DNA of 64,000 nt, from the NCBI RefSeq assembly GCF_017948485.1, contig NZ_JAFFSX010000009.1, positions 1 to 64,000 on the forward strand, read 5' to 3'. Positions 26,337-34,033 of the stretch are shown one piece after another. The translations under genes and the position numbers were made by a program. Positions within the stretch are counted from its first letter, which is position 1, and every line of letters begins with the position of its first letter. The notes beneath the pieces were generated by a model, which ran no database searches, was not told the origin of the DNA, and saw only the letters and a program-made list of their open reading frames with translations. The DNA comes from Streptomyces sp. GESEQ-35 (GTDB taxonomy: Bacteria > Actinomycetota > Actinomycetes > Streptomycetales > Streptomycetaceae).

Positions 26337-26362
26337 TTGTTGAAAATGATCATTGTTGAAAT
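26337..26362. promoter_or_regulatory. Fur/Zur-like inverted repeat candidate
   Basis: TTGAAAATGATCATTGTTGA includes the perfect palindrome AATGATCATT. The left half TGAAAATGAT equals the left part of the actinobacterial Zur box as I recall it; the right half is degenerate. It lies about 100 nt upstream of the acyl-CoA ligase start. Confidence 0.35.
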
Positions 26363-26522
26363 CCTGAGTACGACTGGACTGCCCGGACGTTACCCGCCGG
26401 TATGGCGTCTTCGACAGGGGGTCCCGGCGAGATGTTCGCTGCGTCACACAGATTGGTGTTCCTTCGCGCACAGTAGTCCACGGTTTTGATGCCGTGCCAG
26501 TAACCGCAGGTCCAGCTGGCAC

Positions 26523-26551
26523 TGTTCACGTACATCGCACACGCCTACCCT
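26523..26551 (+). promoter_or_regulatory. promoter of metallophosphoesterase gene
   Basis: TGTTCA (26523-26528), a 17-nt spacer and TACCCT (26546-26551) lie 8 nt before the ATG at 26560, so transcription would start at or next to the start codon. Confidence 0.5.
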
Positions 26552-26559
26552 TGATCGCC

Positions 26560-27357
26560 ATGGCACCCACACCAGCCGGTAACCGCCGGACACGTGTTCA
26601 TGTGGTCAGTGACGTGCACGGAAACGCGCGTGACCTGGCCAGAGCCGGTGCGGGCGCGGACGCCCTGATCTGCCTGGGCGACCTGGTGCTGTTCCTCGAC
26701 TACGCCGACCACTCGCGCGGCATCTTCCCCGACCTGTTCGGTGTCGCGAACGCCGACCGCATCGTCGAGCTGCGCACCGCCCGGCGCTTCGAGGAGGCGC
26801 GGGTGTTCGGGGCGAGCCTGTGGGCGGGCATCGGCGGGGACCGGGCCGCAGCGATCGAGAAGGCCGTACGCAAGCAGTACGCCGAGATGTTCGCGGCGTT
26901 CCCGACGCCGACGTACGCGACGTACGGCAATGTCGACATGCCGCCTTTGTGGGCCGAGTACGCAGGGCCGGGCACGACCGTCCTCGACGGGGAGCGGGTG
27001 GAGATCGGGGGCCGGGTCTTCGGCTTCGTCGGCGGCGGGCTCCGCACACCGATGCGCACGCCGTACGAGATCAGCGACGAGGAGTACGCGGCGAAGGTCG
27101 AGGCGGTGGGGGAGGTGGACGTGCTCTGCACACACATCCCTCCGGAGGTCCCCGAGCTGGTCTACGACACGGTGGCGCGACGCTTCGAGCGGGGCAGCAG
27201 GGCGCTGCTGGCGGCGATCCACCGGACCCGGCCCCGCTATGCGCTGTTCGGTCATGTCCATCAGCCGCTGGTGCGCAGGATGCGGATCGGGGCCACGGAG
27301 TGCGTGAACGTCGGGCACTTCGCGGGGACGGGGAAGCCGTGGGCGCTGGAGTGGTGA
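26560..27357 (+). CDS. metallophosphoesterase
   Basis: This 265-residue calcineurin-like phosphoesterase carries the dimetal site motifs in order: DVHGN (about residues 17-21), GDLV (about 37-40), GNVD (about 124-127), a histidine in CTHIPP (about 188) and GHVHQP (about 232-237). Together these are the full family set, so the enzyme should be active on a phosphoester. The substrate is unknown. The ATG at 26560 is favoured by a -10 element 8 nt upstream; an in-frame GTG-type start at 26494 would add 22 residues with no ribosome site. Confidence 0.87.
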   Translation: MAPTPAGNRRTRVHVVSDVHGNARDLARAGAGADALICLGDLVLFLDYADHSRGIFPDLFGVANADRIVELRTARRFEEARVFGASLWAGIGGDRAAAIEKAVRKQYAEMFAAFPTPTYATYGNVDMPPLWAEYAGPGTTVLDGERVEIGGRVFGFVGGGLRTPMRTPYEISDEEYAAKVEAVGEVDVLCTHIPPEVPELVYDTVARRFERGSRALLAAIHRTRPRYALFGHVHQPLVRRMRIGATECVNVGHFAGTGKPWALEW

Positions 27358-27477
27358 CGGTCCCCCGACGGCGGTGAAGGCGGCAAGGCGGGTGCGCGGT
27401 AGCCTTCACGCTGCACACACGTGCTCACGAGGACGATCTCGATGGTCTACCGGCCCGCATCTGGAGGAGCCACAGCG

Positions 27478-27921
27478 ATGGCGGAACACACCAGCTCGAG
27501 CATCACGATCGAGGCGGCACCGGCCGATGTCATGGAGGTGATCGCCGACTTCGCCCGCTATCCCGACTGGACCGGCGAGGTGAAGGAGGCGGAGGTCCTC
27601 CGGACGGACGGTCAGGGGCGTGCCGAGGAGGTCCGTCTGGTGATGGACGCCGGGGCGATCAAGGACGACCAGACGCTGGCGTACACCTGGACCGGGGAGC
27701 ACGAGGTGTCCTGGACGCTGGTGAAGTCCCAGATGCTGCGGTCCCTGGACGGCTCGTACATCCTCAAGCCGGCCGGCGCCGGTTCGACCGAGGTCACCTA
27801 CCAGCTGACCGTCGACGTCAAGATCCCCATGCTCGGCATGATCAAGCGCAAGGCCGAGAAGGTCATCACCGACCGGGCGCTCGCGGGACTGAAGAAGCGG
27901 GTGGAGTCCGGGGAGAAGTAG
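27478..27921 (+). CDS. SRPBCC (START-like) small lipid-binding family protein
   Basis: This 147-residue protein has the polyketide cyclase/START-like fold signature: SITIEAAPADVMEVIADFARYPDWTGEV at the start, then a beta-rich middle and a long C-terminal helix (IKRKAEKVITDRALAGLKKRVES). Such proteins bind hydrophobic ligands in a helix-grip cavity. GGAGGAG 9 nt before the ATG sets the start. It stands beside an ArsA-like gene exactly as the Rv2185c/Rv2184c pair does in mycobacteria. It may carry a lipid; ligand unknown. Confidence 0.87.
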   Translation: MAEHTSSSITIEAAPADVMEVIADFARYPDWTGEVKEAEVLRTDGQGRAEEVRLVMDAGAIKDDQTLAYTWTGEHEVSWTLVKSQMLRSLDGSYILKPAGAGSTEVTYQLTVDVKIPMLGMIKRKAEKVITDRALAGLKKRVESGEK

Positions 27922-27982
27922 CCCTGGAGGCTGTGCCGGGCCCCGGTCCGGCCGACGGTACGCACAGGTACCGTTCACCCCC

Positions 27983-29161
27983 ATGCGCACCATCCTGATC
28001 ACCGGCCCGGGCGGCAGCGGTCGTACGACCGTCGCCGCCGCCACCGCGCTCGCCGCCGCCCGTGACGGCATCGAGACGCTCGTGCTGAGCGGCGATCGGA
28101 CGGACACGCTCGGAGCCGCGCTGGGGGCAGATGTCGGACCGGCGCCGACCCGGGTCGCCCCGCACCTCACCGCCTGGCGACCGGACGCAGCCGGAGCGTT
28201 CCGTGCCGACCTCGCCGCCTTCCAGGAACGCGCGACCGCCGCCTTCGAACTGCTCGGTGCCTCCCGGCTCGACCCGGAGGAGGTCACCCCGCTCCCCGGC
28301 GCGGAAGAGCTCACGCTGCTGCGCGCACTGCGGGACGCCGCCCTCGCGGAGGCGCACGAACTGCTCGTCGTGGACCTGCCGGCCATCCCGGACGCCCTGG
28401 CTCTGCTCTCCCTGCCCGAGGAGCTCCGGCGCTATCTGCGCCGCCTGCTCCCGCCCGAGCGGCAGGCGGCCCGCGCCCTGCGGCCCGTGCTGGGGCGGCT
28501 CGCCGGGGTTCCCATGCCCGCGGAGTGGCTGTACGAGACCGCCGCCCGCTGGGACACCGAGCTCGCCGCCGTCGAGGCCGTCGTCGCCGACCGGAACACC
28601 GTCGTACGGCTCGTCGCGGAGCCCGGTCCGGGCGGCGCCGACGCCGTACGCACGGCCACCCTCGGTCTCGCCCTGCGCGGCCTGCGCCCCGATGTCCTCG
28701 TCGCCAACCGCGTCCTGCCCGACACCGCCGCCGACAGCTGGCTCTCCGGGCCCGTCGCCCAGCAGCGCAAGGCACTGGAGGACTGGGAGGGGGCGTACGA
28801 GGTCCACATCGCCCCGCATCTCGGCCGTGACCCCCGCGGCGCCGACGACCTCACCGCCCTCACCGTCCCCGTTGTCAACACACGCCCCTCCACCGTGGAG
28901 TGGCCGGTCACCGACCGGCTCGCCGACGACGGCGACAGCCGGATCTTCGTATGGCACATCCCGCTGCCCGGCGCCCTGCGGGACGACCTGGACCTCGTCC
29001 GGCGCGGCGATGAACTCGTCGTCAGCGCAGGGCAGTTCCGCCGTATCGTCGCGCTGCCGTCCGCCCTGCGCCGCTGCACCGTGGAGGGCGCCGCCCTGCG
29101 CGACGGCGAGCTGCGCGTCCGGTGCGCGCCGGACCCCGATCAATGGCCGAGGACCCGGTGA
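27983..29161 (+). CDS. ArsA/GET3-like protein with altered P-loop and C-terminal HSP20-like domain
   Basis: This 392-residue protein has the overall plan of actinobacterial ArsA-like ATPases: P-loop start, a long helical middle (about 90-200), LRPDVLVANRVLP (about 232-244), and a C-terminal HSP20-like beta domain (about 325-388, LPGALRDDLDLVRRGDELVV). The P-loop reads GPGGSGRTT (residues 8-16). The ArsA signature lysine is Pro9 and the essential P-loop lysine is Arg14, so ATP hydrolysis may be lost or weak. A role in membrane protein or lipid handling is inferred from the family, not arsenic efflux. TACCGT lies 8 nt before the ATG. Confidence 0.82.
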   Translation: MRTILITGPGGSGRTTVAAATALAAARDGIETLVLSGDRTDTLGAALGADVGPAPTRVAPHLTAWRPDAAGAFRADLAAFQERATAAFELLGASRLDPEEVTPLPGAEELTLLRALRDAALAEAHELLVVDLPAIPDALALLSLPEELRRYLRRLLPPERQAARALRPVLGRLAGVPMPAEWLYETAARWDTELAAVEAVVADRNTVVRLVAEPGPGGADAVRTATLGLALRGLRPDVLVANRVLPDTAADSWLSGPVAQQRKALEDWEGAYEVHIAPHLGRDPRGADDLTALTVPVVNTRPSTVEWPVTDRLADDGDSRIFVWHIPLPGALRDDLDLVRRGDELVVSAGQFRRIVALPSALRRCTVEGAALRDGELRVRCAPDPDQWPRTR

Positions 29162-29218
29162 AACCGGTACGCCCGTTCGGGTAACGTCGTAGAGACGAAC
29201 CGTAGTCAGGAGTCCGTC

Positions 29219-29758
29219 ATGAGCGAAGAGCGCGAAGAGCGCCCCGCGTCCGACGCCGCTCAGGAGAAGCTCGAGAAGTACGAGACCGGCGAGCGGCAAA
29301 CTGTCGACGAGGCACGCGCCACCGACGCCGACGCCTGGGCGACGGCGTGTGCCGAGGACCTCGCGGCGGAGAAGGCCCGCCGCCGCACTGCCTACGGCCC
29401 GCCGCCCGGCTCGGCCGCCGAGGAACTGCGCAAGTTCGTCGACACCGTCGCGGACAAGCTGTCCGGCCTTCAGTCCCCGCTGCTCGGTGCGGTCGCGGGG
29501 CCGGCCGCCGAGCAGGTGGTGCGGCAGGTGGTCCAGCAGGCGAAGGCCGCCGTCGAGCCCGTCATCGAACGCAACCCGGACATCTTCGACCACCTGGCGG
29601 CGGCCGGCAACGAACTCCTCGCCGCCTACCGCTCCGCCGTCCAGGCCCAGGAGGGCCGCTGGACCGGCCGGATCGACGAGCTCGACGAGTCCACCGACGA
29701 CAACCCTGACGACCCCGGCGAGGGCACCGGCCCCGGCCAACGCATCGACTTGGACTGA
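29219..29758 (+). CDS. DUF5304-like helical protein
   Basis: This 179-residue soluble, acidic protein has no membrane segment. A charged N-terminal part (about 1-50) is followed by a helical region AEELRKFVDTVADKLSGLQSPLLG (about 72-95) and VVQQAKAAVEPVIERNPDIFDHL (about 105-127). It resembles a Streptomyces family annotated DUF5304; no function is known to me. It follows the ArsA-like gene in the same direction with a CAGGAG ribosome site, and always-linked position suggests it belongs to the same system. Confidence 0.65.
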   Translation: MSEEREERPASDAAQEKLEKYETGERQTVDEARATDADAWATACAEDLAAEKARRRTAYGPPPGSAAEELRKFVDTVADKLSGLQSPLLGAVAGPAAEQVVRQVVQQAKAAVEPVIERNPDIFDHLAAAGNELLAAYRSAVQAQEGRWTGRIDELDESTDDNPDDPGEGTGPGQRIDLD

Positions 29759-29906
29759 AGCCCCTGTCTCGGGTGAGCGGCAGGTGCCCCCATCAGCTCC
29801 GCCGTGACTCCCTCCAGGCCCGCCCTACGGGCGGACGACGGGACCCTGGCGGCAGGCCCTCGGGTACGGTTGGCCGTAGCGGGGCTCGACCGAAACTGAG
29901 GGATTC

Positions 29907-30860
29907 ATGGGACTCACCATCGGCGTCGACATCGGCGGCACGAAGATCGCGGCCGGCGTGGTCGACGAGGAAGGCAACATCCTCTCGACCCACAAGGTGC
30001 CGACCCCGGGTACGCCCGACGGCATCGTGGACGCCATCGCCTCCGCCGTGGAGGGGGCACGTGCCGGGCACAAGATCGTCGGCGTGGGTATCGGTGCCGC
30101 CGGTTACGTCAACCGACAGCGCTCGACGGTGTACTTCGCGCCCAACATCGACTGGCGCCAGGAGCCGCTGAAGGAGAAGGTCGAGCAGCGCGTCGGCCTC
30201 CCCGTGGTCGTGGAGAACGACGCCAACGCCGCCGCGTGGGGCGAGTACAAGTTCGGCGCCGGCAAGGGCCACCGCAATGTCATCTGCATCACGCTCGGCA
30301 CCGGCCTCGGCGGCGGCATCATCATCGGCAACAAGCTGCGCCGCGGCCACTTCGGCGTCGCCGCCGAGTTCGGCCACATCCGGATGGTCCCGGACGGCCT
30401 GCTGTGCGGCTGCGGTTCACAGGGCTGCTGGGAGCAGTACGCGTCCGGGCGGGCCCTCGTCAGATACGCCAAGCAGCGCGCCAACGCCACCCCCGAGAAC
30501 GCAGAGATCCTCCTCGGCCTCGGCGACGGCTCCCCCGACGGCATCGAGGGCAAGCACATCTCCATGGCCGCCCGCCAGGGCGACGCCGTCGCCGTCGACT
30601 CCTACCGGGAACTGGCCCGCTGGGCCGGCGCCGGCCTCGCCGACCTGGCCTCCCTCTTCGACCCCTCCGCCTTCATCGTCGGCGGCGGCCTCTCGGACGA
30701 GGGCGAACTGGTCCTCGACCCGATCCGCAAGTCCTACAAGCGCTGGCTGGTCGGCGGCAACTGGCGCCCGGTCGCCGAGGTGATCGCCGCGCAGCTGGGC
30801 AATGAGGCAGGCCTGGTGGGCGCGGCGGACCTGGCAAGGGAGCCGGACCCGATCATGTAA
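29907..30860 (+). CDS. glkA: ROK-family glucokinase
   Basis: This 317-residue protein is the size of Streptomyces GlkA, the ATP-dependent glucokinase that also takes part in glucose repression. The N-terminal ATP site is IGVDIGGTKIAAGVVD, the sugar region VENDANAAAWGEYKFGAG, and the ROK zinc motif CGCGSQGCWE (about residues 168-177). GAGGGAT precedes the ATG. It stands alone, followed 11 nt later by a repeat element. Confidence 0.95.
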   Translation: MGLTIGVDIGGTKIAAGVVDEEGNILSTHKVPTPGTPDGIVDAIASAVEGARAGHKIVGVGIGAAGYVNRQRSTVYFAPNIDWRQEPLKEKVEQRVGLPVVVENDANAAAWGEYKFGAGKGHRNVICITLGTGLGGGIIIGNKLRRGHFGVAAEFGHIRMVPDGLLCGCGSQGCWEQYASGRALVRYAKQRANATPENAEILLGLGDGSPDGIEGKHISMAARQGDAVAVDSYRELARWAGAGLADLASLFDPSAFIVGGGLSDEGELVLDPIRKSYKRWLVGGNWRPVAEVIAAQLGNEAGLVGAADLAREPDPIM

Positions 30861-30871
30861 CGGTCACTTGA

Positions 30872-30908
30872 CGCCCTGAGGGGCGCGGGGAACTGCGCGA
30901 CAAGCCAC
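30872..30908 (+). repeat. intergenic GC-rich repeat, copy 4
   Basis: CGCCCTGAGGGGCG head followed by GGGGAACTGCGCGACAAGCCAC, 11 nt after the glucokinase stop, in sense orientation. Confidence 0.85.
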
Positions 30909-30969
30909 ACACGACCGGTAGTCGCCCACCAACCCCGCGCCCCGAGCTGTTCGGCGTACATTGATCGAC

Positions 30970-31716
30970 ATGTCGCAGCTCCCTGACTCCCGCACAGAGC
31001 CCGACGGTTCAGCCCTCATCCGCGTCCTGAGCTACAACATCCGCTCGATGCGAGACGACCCCACCGCCCTCGCCCGCGTCATCAGCGCCTGCGCCCCCGA
31101 CCTGGTCCTGATCCAGGAAGCCCCCCGCTTCTTCCGCTGGCGCAAGAAGCTCGCCCGCCTGGCACGCGCGGCGAACCTGGTGATCCTCTCCGGCGGAGGC
31201 ACGGCAGCCGGACCCGCGATCCTGTGCAACCTCCGCGCCACGGTCGAGCGAACAGAGGACGTCCTCCTCCCGCTCACCCCGGGGCAGCACCGCCGAGGCT
31301 TCGCCACCGCCGTCGTACGCTTCGGCTCCACCCGCCTCGGCGTGCTGAGCTGCCATCTGTCGCTACAGAAGGACGAGCGCTACGACCAGTCCGGCATGCT
31401 CCTCGACCGCCTCGCCGGCATGGGTGTGGACCACGCGATCGCCGGCGGCGACCTCAACGAACGCCCCGGCGGCCGCGCCTTCACCCGGCTCACCGAGCCC
31501 CTCCAGGACTGCTGGGCCACCGCCCCCTGGGGCGGCGAAAACACCTGGACACACACCGAACCCCACCGCCGCATCGACGCGATCTTCGCCACGAAGGGCA
31601 TCGAGGTACTCGGCTGCGGGGTACCCGTCGGCCACCCCGGAGTGACCGAGGCAGATCTGAGGATGGCGACGGATCACTTGCCCGTGCTGGCCGCCCTCAG
31701 AATTCCGGCCTCTTAG
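30970..31716 (+). CDS. endonuclease/exonuclease/phosphatase family protein
   Basis: This 248-residue protein has the DNase I-like fold: LSYNIRSM (Asn near residue 19), a catalytic Glu in LIQEAPRF (about 45), GGDLNERPG (about 160-168) and a C-terminal TDHLPVLAAL. It cleaves phosphodiester or phosphate ester bonds; the substrate (nucleic acid, sphingolipid or inositol phosphate) cannot be told. The ATG at 30970 is preferred to the TTG at 30961 because TACATT (30957-30962) lies 7 nt upstream, a leaderless layout. Its TAG overlaps the TAA of the convergent next gene. Confidence 0.87.
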   Translation: MSQLPDSRTEPDGSALIRVLSYNIRSMRDDPTALARVISACAPDLVLIQEAPRFFRWRKKLARLARAANLVILSGGGTAAGPAILCNLRATVERTEDVLLPLTPGQHRRGFATAVVRFGSTRLGVLSCHLSLQKDERYDQSGMLLDRLAGMGVDHAIAGGDLNERPGGRAFTRLTEPLQDCWATAPWGGENTWTHTEPHRRIDAIFATKGIEVLGCGVPVGHPGVTEADLRMATDHLPVLAALRIPAS

Positions 31717-32318
31717 ACGACCGCACCCCGCCCCGGATCGTCGTCGTCCTCGTCATCCGTGCGCATCCGCATCACCAGCGTGGCGAAGCCGCCCACGAAG
31801 CCGCCGATGCCGAGCGTGGTGAGCCACCAGGTCATTTCCCAGCCGAGCAGGACCGCGAGCAGCAGCAGGAGCGGCCCGCCGATCACACCCAGCCAGGCGA
31901 ACTTGGAGGTGGCGTCGGCGGCCGGCAGCGGCGGCGGCTCGGGCGGTACGAAGTGGCCCTCGTCGTCCTCGGTGAAGTCGTCCTCGGACGGCTCGGGCGC
32001 GGTGTAGTCCCGGGGGCCGCCGACACCGGGCGCGAAGGAGACGGAGCTGCCCAGCGGCTTGGCCGGTTTGTCGCCCTCCGCCGGCTCCTCGGCCTCTTCG
32101 GCTTCCTTGGCCTCCGGCGTCTCCTTGGGGCTCTCGTCGTTGGTCTCCGGCTCCAGCAGCGCCAGGTCCTCGACGGACTTGAAGGGCTTGGAGCCCGGCG
32201 GGTCCGGCGGCTCGGCGCCGTACCCCTCGACGATCGCCTCCCACGCGGCGGCCTCGTCGAAGGGCACACCCTGCTCGTCCGGCTCGCGGTCCTCGCGGTC
32301 GGAGTCGTGCTCAGCCAC
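31713..32318 (-). CDS. acidic protein with C-terminal membrane hairpin
   Basis: This 201-residue protein has a long disordered, strongly acidic region (about 1-130, rich in E, D and P), then KFAWLGVIGGP and two adjacent hydrophobic helices (about 140-180). A short acidic tail ends in a DDEDDDD stretch. It resembles a conserved Streptomyces membrane protein with no known function. The stop codon overlaps that of the convergent gene, and its start overlaps the end of the esterase gene, so it is co-transcribed with the esterase. Confidence 0.72.
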   Translation of the reverse strand: MAEHDSDREDREPDEQGVPFDEAAAWEAIVEGYGAEPPDPPGSKPFKSVEDLALLEPETNDESPKETPEAKEAEEAEEPAEGDKPAKPLGSSVSFAPGVGGPRDYTAPEPSEDDFTEDDEGHFVPPEPPPLPAADATSKFAWLGVIGGPLLLLLAVLLGWEMTWWLTTLGIGGFVGGFATLVMRMRTDDEDDDDPGRGAVV

Positions 32319-33090
32319 CTGCGGCCGTCCCTTCCTTGCCGAGACTGGGTGCGAGCCGGCCGATGAACGCGAAGCTCTCCGCGAAGATCCGGTCCGCGTC
32401 GTGGTCCAACGTCGCCACGTGGTAGCTCTGTTCCAGCAGGATCTCCTGCACGTCCGTCGACGAGATCCGGCTGAGGACCCGCGCCGAGTCGGCGGGCGGC
32501 ACGACGTGGTCCTGCGGGCTGCGCAGAAGCAGCAGCGGCTGGGTGACCTGCGGCAGCTCTCCGTCGACCTGCTGGAAGAACCTTCGCAGGGAGTGCGCCG
32601 CGTGCAGCGGCACCCTGTCGTACCCGATCTCCACGCTGCCGGGCAGGGCGATGTCGCTGGCGATCCCCTTCGTCGTACGGACGAGGTGGCGGGCGACCGG
32701 AAGGGCGTACGCCGCGAGGCCGTGCACCTTGTTGGCGGGGTTGACGACCACGACGCCGCTGATCGCGTCCCCGTGCTTGGCGGCCAGCCGCAGGGCCAGC
32801 GCGCCGCCCATGGACAGGCCCGCGACGAAGACCTGCGTGCAGCGCTCGCTCAGGGCGCGCAGCTCGCGGTCCACCTCGGCATACCAGTCCTGCCAGCCGG
32901 TGAGCTGCAGGTCCTCCCAGCGCGTGCCGTGCCCGGGCAGCAGCGGCAGGGAGACGGTCAGGTCGCGCTCGGCGAGATACTCCGCCCAGGGGCGCAGCGA
33001 CTGCGGTGAGCCGGTGAAGCCGTGGCACAGAAGGACGCCGATCTCCCCGCCCTCGTGGCGGAACGGCTCGGCTCCAGGGAGGAGCGGCAC
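32311..33090 (-). CDS. alpha/beta hydrolase, carboxylesterase-like
   Basis: This 259-residue cytoplasmic alpha/beta hydrolase has a LLCHGFTGSP oxyanion-hole loop (about 20-29), nucleophile elbow GLSMGG (about 91-96), an acid in SPQDHVVP and catalytic His in SYHVATLDHD (about 225). Length and spacing fit the thermostable carboxylesterase/monoacylglycerol lipase-like group. It neighbours a PlsC-type acyltransferase (divergent), so a lipid substrate is plausible. Its start is the ATG at 33090; its end overlaps the acidic membrane protein gene by 8 nt. Confidence 0.87.
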   Translation of the reverse strand: MPLLPGAEPFRHEGGEIGVLLCHGFTGSPQSLRPWAEYLAERDLTVSLPLLPGHGTRWEDLQLTGWQDWYAEVDRELRALSERCTQVFVAGLSMGGALALRLAAKHGDAISGVVVVNPANKVHGLAAYALPVARHLVRTTKGIASDIALPGSVEIGYDRVPLHAAHSLRRFFQQVDGELPQVTQPLLLLRSPQDHVVPPADSARVLSRISSTDVQEILLEQSYHVATLDHDADRIFAESFAFIGRLAPSLGKEGTAAGG

Positions 33091-33224
33091 CTTCGGTCTC
33101 CTGTTCTCGGGGGCGGTTGCAGGTACTTCACCGTACGCGACCGCACTGACACCGACCAGGGTCGTCGGGTCCTTTGACAGTGCGCCGGGTTAAGGTCTGA
33201 CCGACGAACACAGGAGGCATTCGG

Positions 33225-34001
33225 TTGTTGTACGGCGCGATGAAGGTATCCATCGGGGGGCCGCTGAAGCTCGCCTTCAGACCCTGGGTGGAAGGCGTGG
33301 AGAACGTACCCGCCGAGGGCCCCGCGATCCTGGCGAGCAACCACCTGTCGTTCTCGGACTCGTTTTTCCTGCCCGCGGTCCTCGACCGCAAGGTCACCTT
33401 CATCGCGAAGGCCGAGTACTTCACCACCCCCGGCATCAAGGGCCGGATGACCGCCGCCTTCTTCAAGGGCGTCGGCCAGCTGCCCGTGGACCGTTCCGGT
33501 GCGCGGGGCGCCGGCGAGGCCGCCATCAAGAGCGGCATAGACGTGCTGGAGCGCGGTGAGCTGTTCGGGATTTACCCGGAGGGCACGCGCTCGCCCGACG
33601 GCCGCCTCTACCGGGGCAAGCCCGGCGGCCTCGCGCGCGTGGCGCTCGCGAGCGGTGCGCCCGTCCTCCCGGTCGCCATGATCGACACGGAGAAGATCCA
33701 GCCGCCGGGGAAGGTGATGCCGAAGCTGATGCGCCCGGGCATCCGCATCGGCAAGCCGTTGGACTTCAGCCGCTACAGCGGCATGGAGCACGACCGTTTC
33801 GTGCTGCGCGCGGTGACCGACGAGGTCATGTACGAGATCATGAAGCTCTCCGGCCAGGAGTACGTCGACATCTACGCGACCGCCGCCAAGCGGCAGATCG
33901 CGGAGGCGGCCAAGGCCGAGAAGGACGCGGAGAAGGCGGCCAGGGCCGCGCTCGCGCAGGCCGAGAAGGAACGTGCCGAAAAGGAGAAGTCCGAGTCCTA
34001 G
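33225..34001 (+). CDS. 1-acyl-sn-glycerol-3-phosphate acyltransferase (PlsC family)
   Basis: This 258-residue enzyme should add the second acyl chain of phosphatidic acid. Motif I NHLSFSD (HxxxxD, about residues 39-45), motif III YPEGTRSPDG (about 117-126) and the downstream APVLPVAMI are all present. The TTG at 33225 is supported by AGGAGG 7 nt upstream; the next in-frame ATG is 22 nt from that site. The C-terminal 35 residues are a charged A/E/K helix. Gene order matches Rv2182c. A TTGACA lies at 33174-33179. Confidence 0.92.
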   Translation: MLYGAMKVSIGGPLKLAFRPWVEGVENVPAEGPAILASNHLSFSDSFFLPAVLDRKVTFIAKAEYFTTPGIKGRMTAAFFKGVGQLPVDRSGARGAGEAAIKSGIDVLERGELFGIYPEGTRSPDGRLYRGKPGGLARVALASGAPVLPVAMIDTEKIQPPGKVMPKLMRPGIRIGKPLDFSRYSGMEHDRFVLRAVTDEVMYEIMKLSGQEYVDIYATAAKRQIAEAAKAEKDAEKAARAALAQAEKERAEKEKSES

Positions 34002-34033
34002 GCAGGCAGTCCGGGACTCAGGGGGTGGGGGAT

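Larger units (their letters stand above)
26240..26559. other. 320-nt gap between acyl-CoA ligase and metallophosphoesterase genes
   Basis: This stretch is visibly less GC-rich than its surroundings. It must hold the divergent promoters. It contains TTGTTGAAAA (26337-26346) and ATTGTTGAAAT (26352-26362) flanking the palindrome AATGATCATT (26345-26354), and a minus-strand 61-codon open frame (26350-26535). A promoter for the metallophosphoesterase is visible at 26523-26551. Confidence 0.6.
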
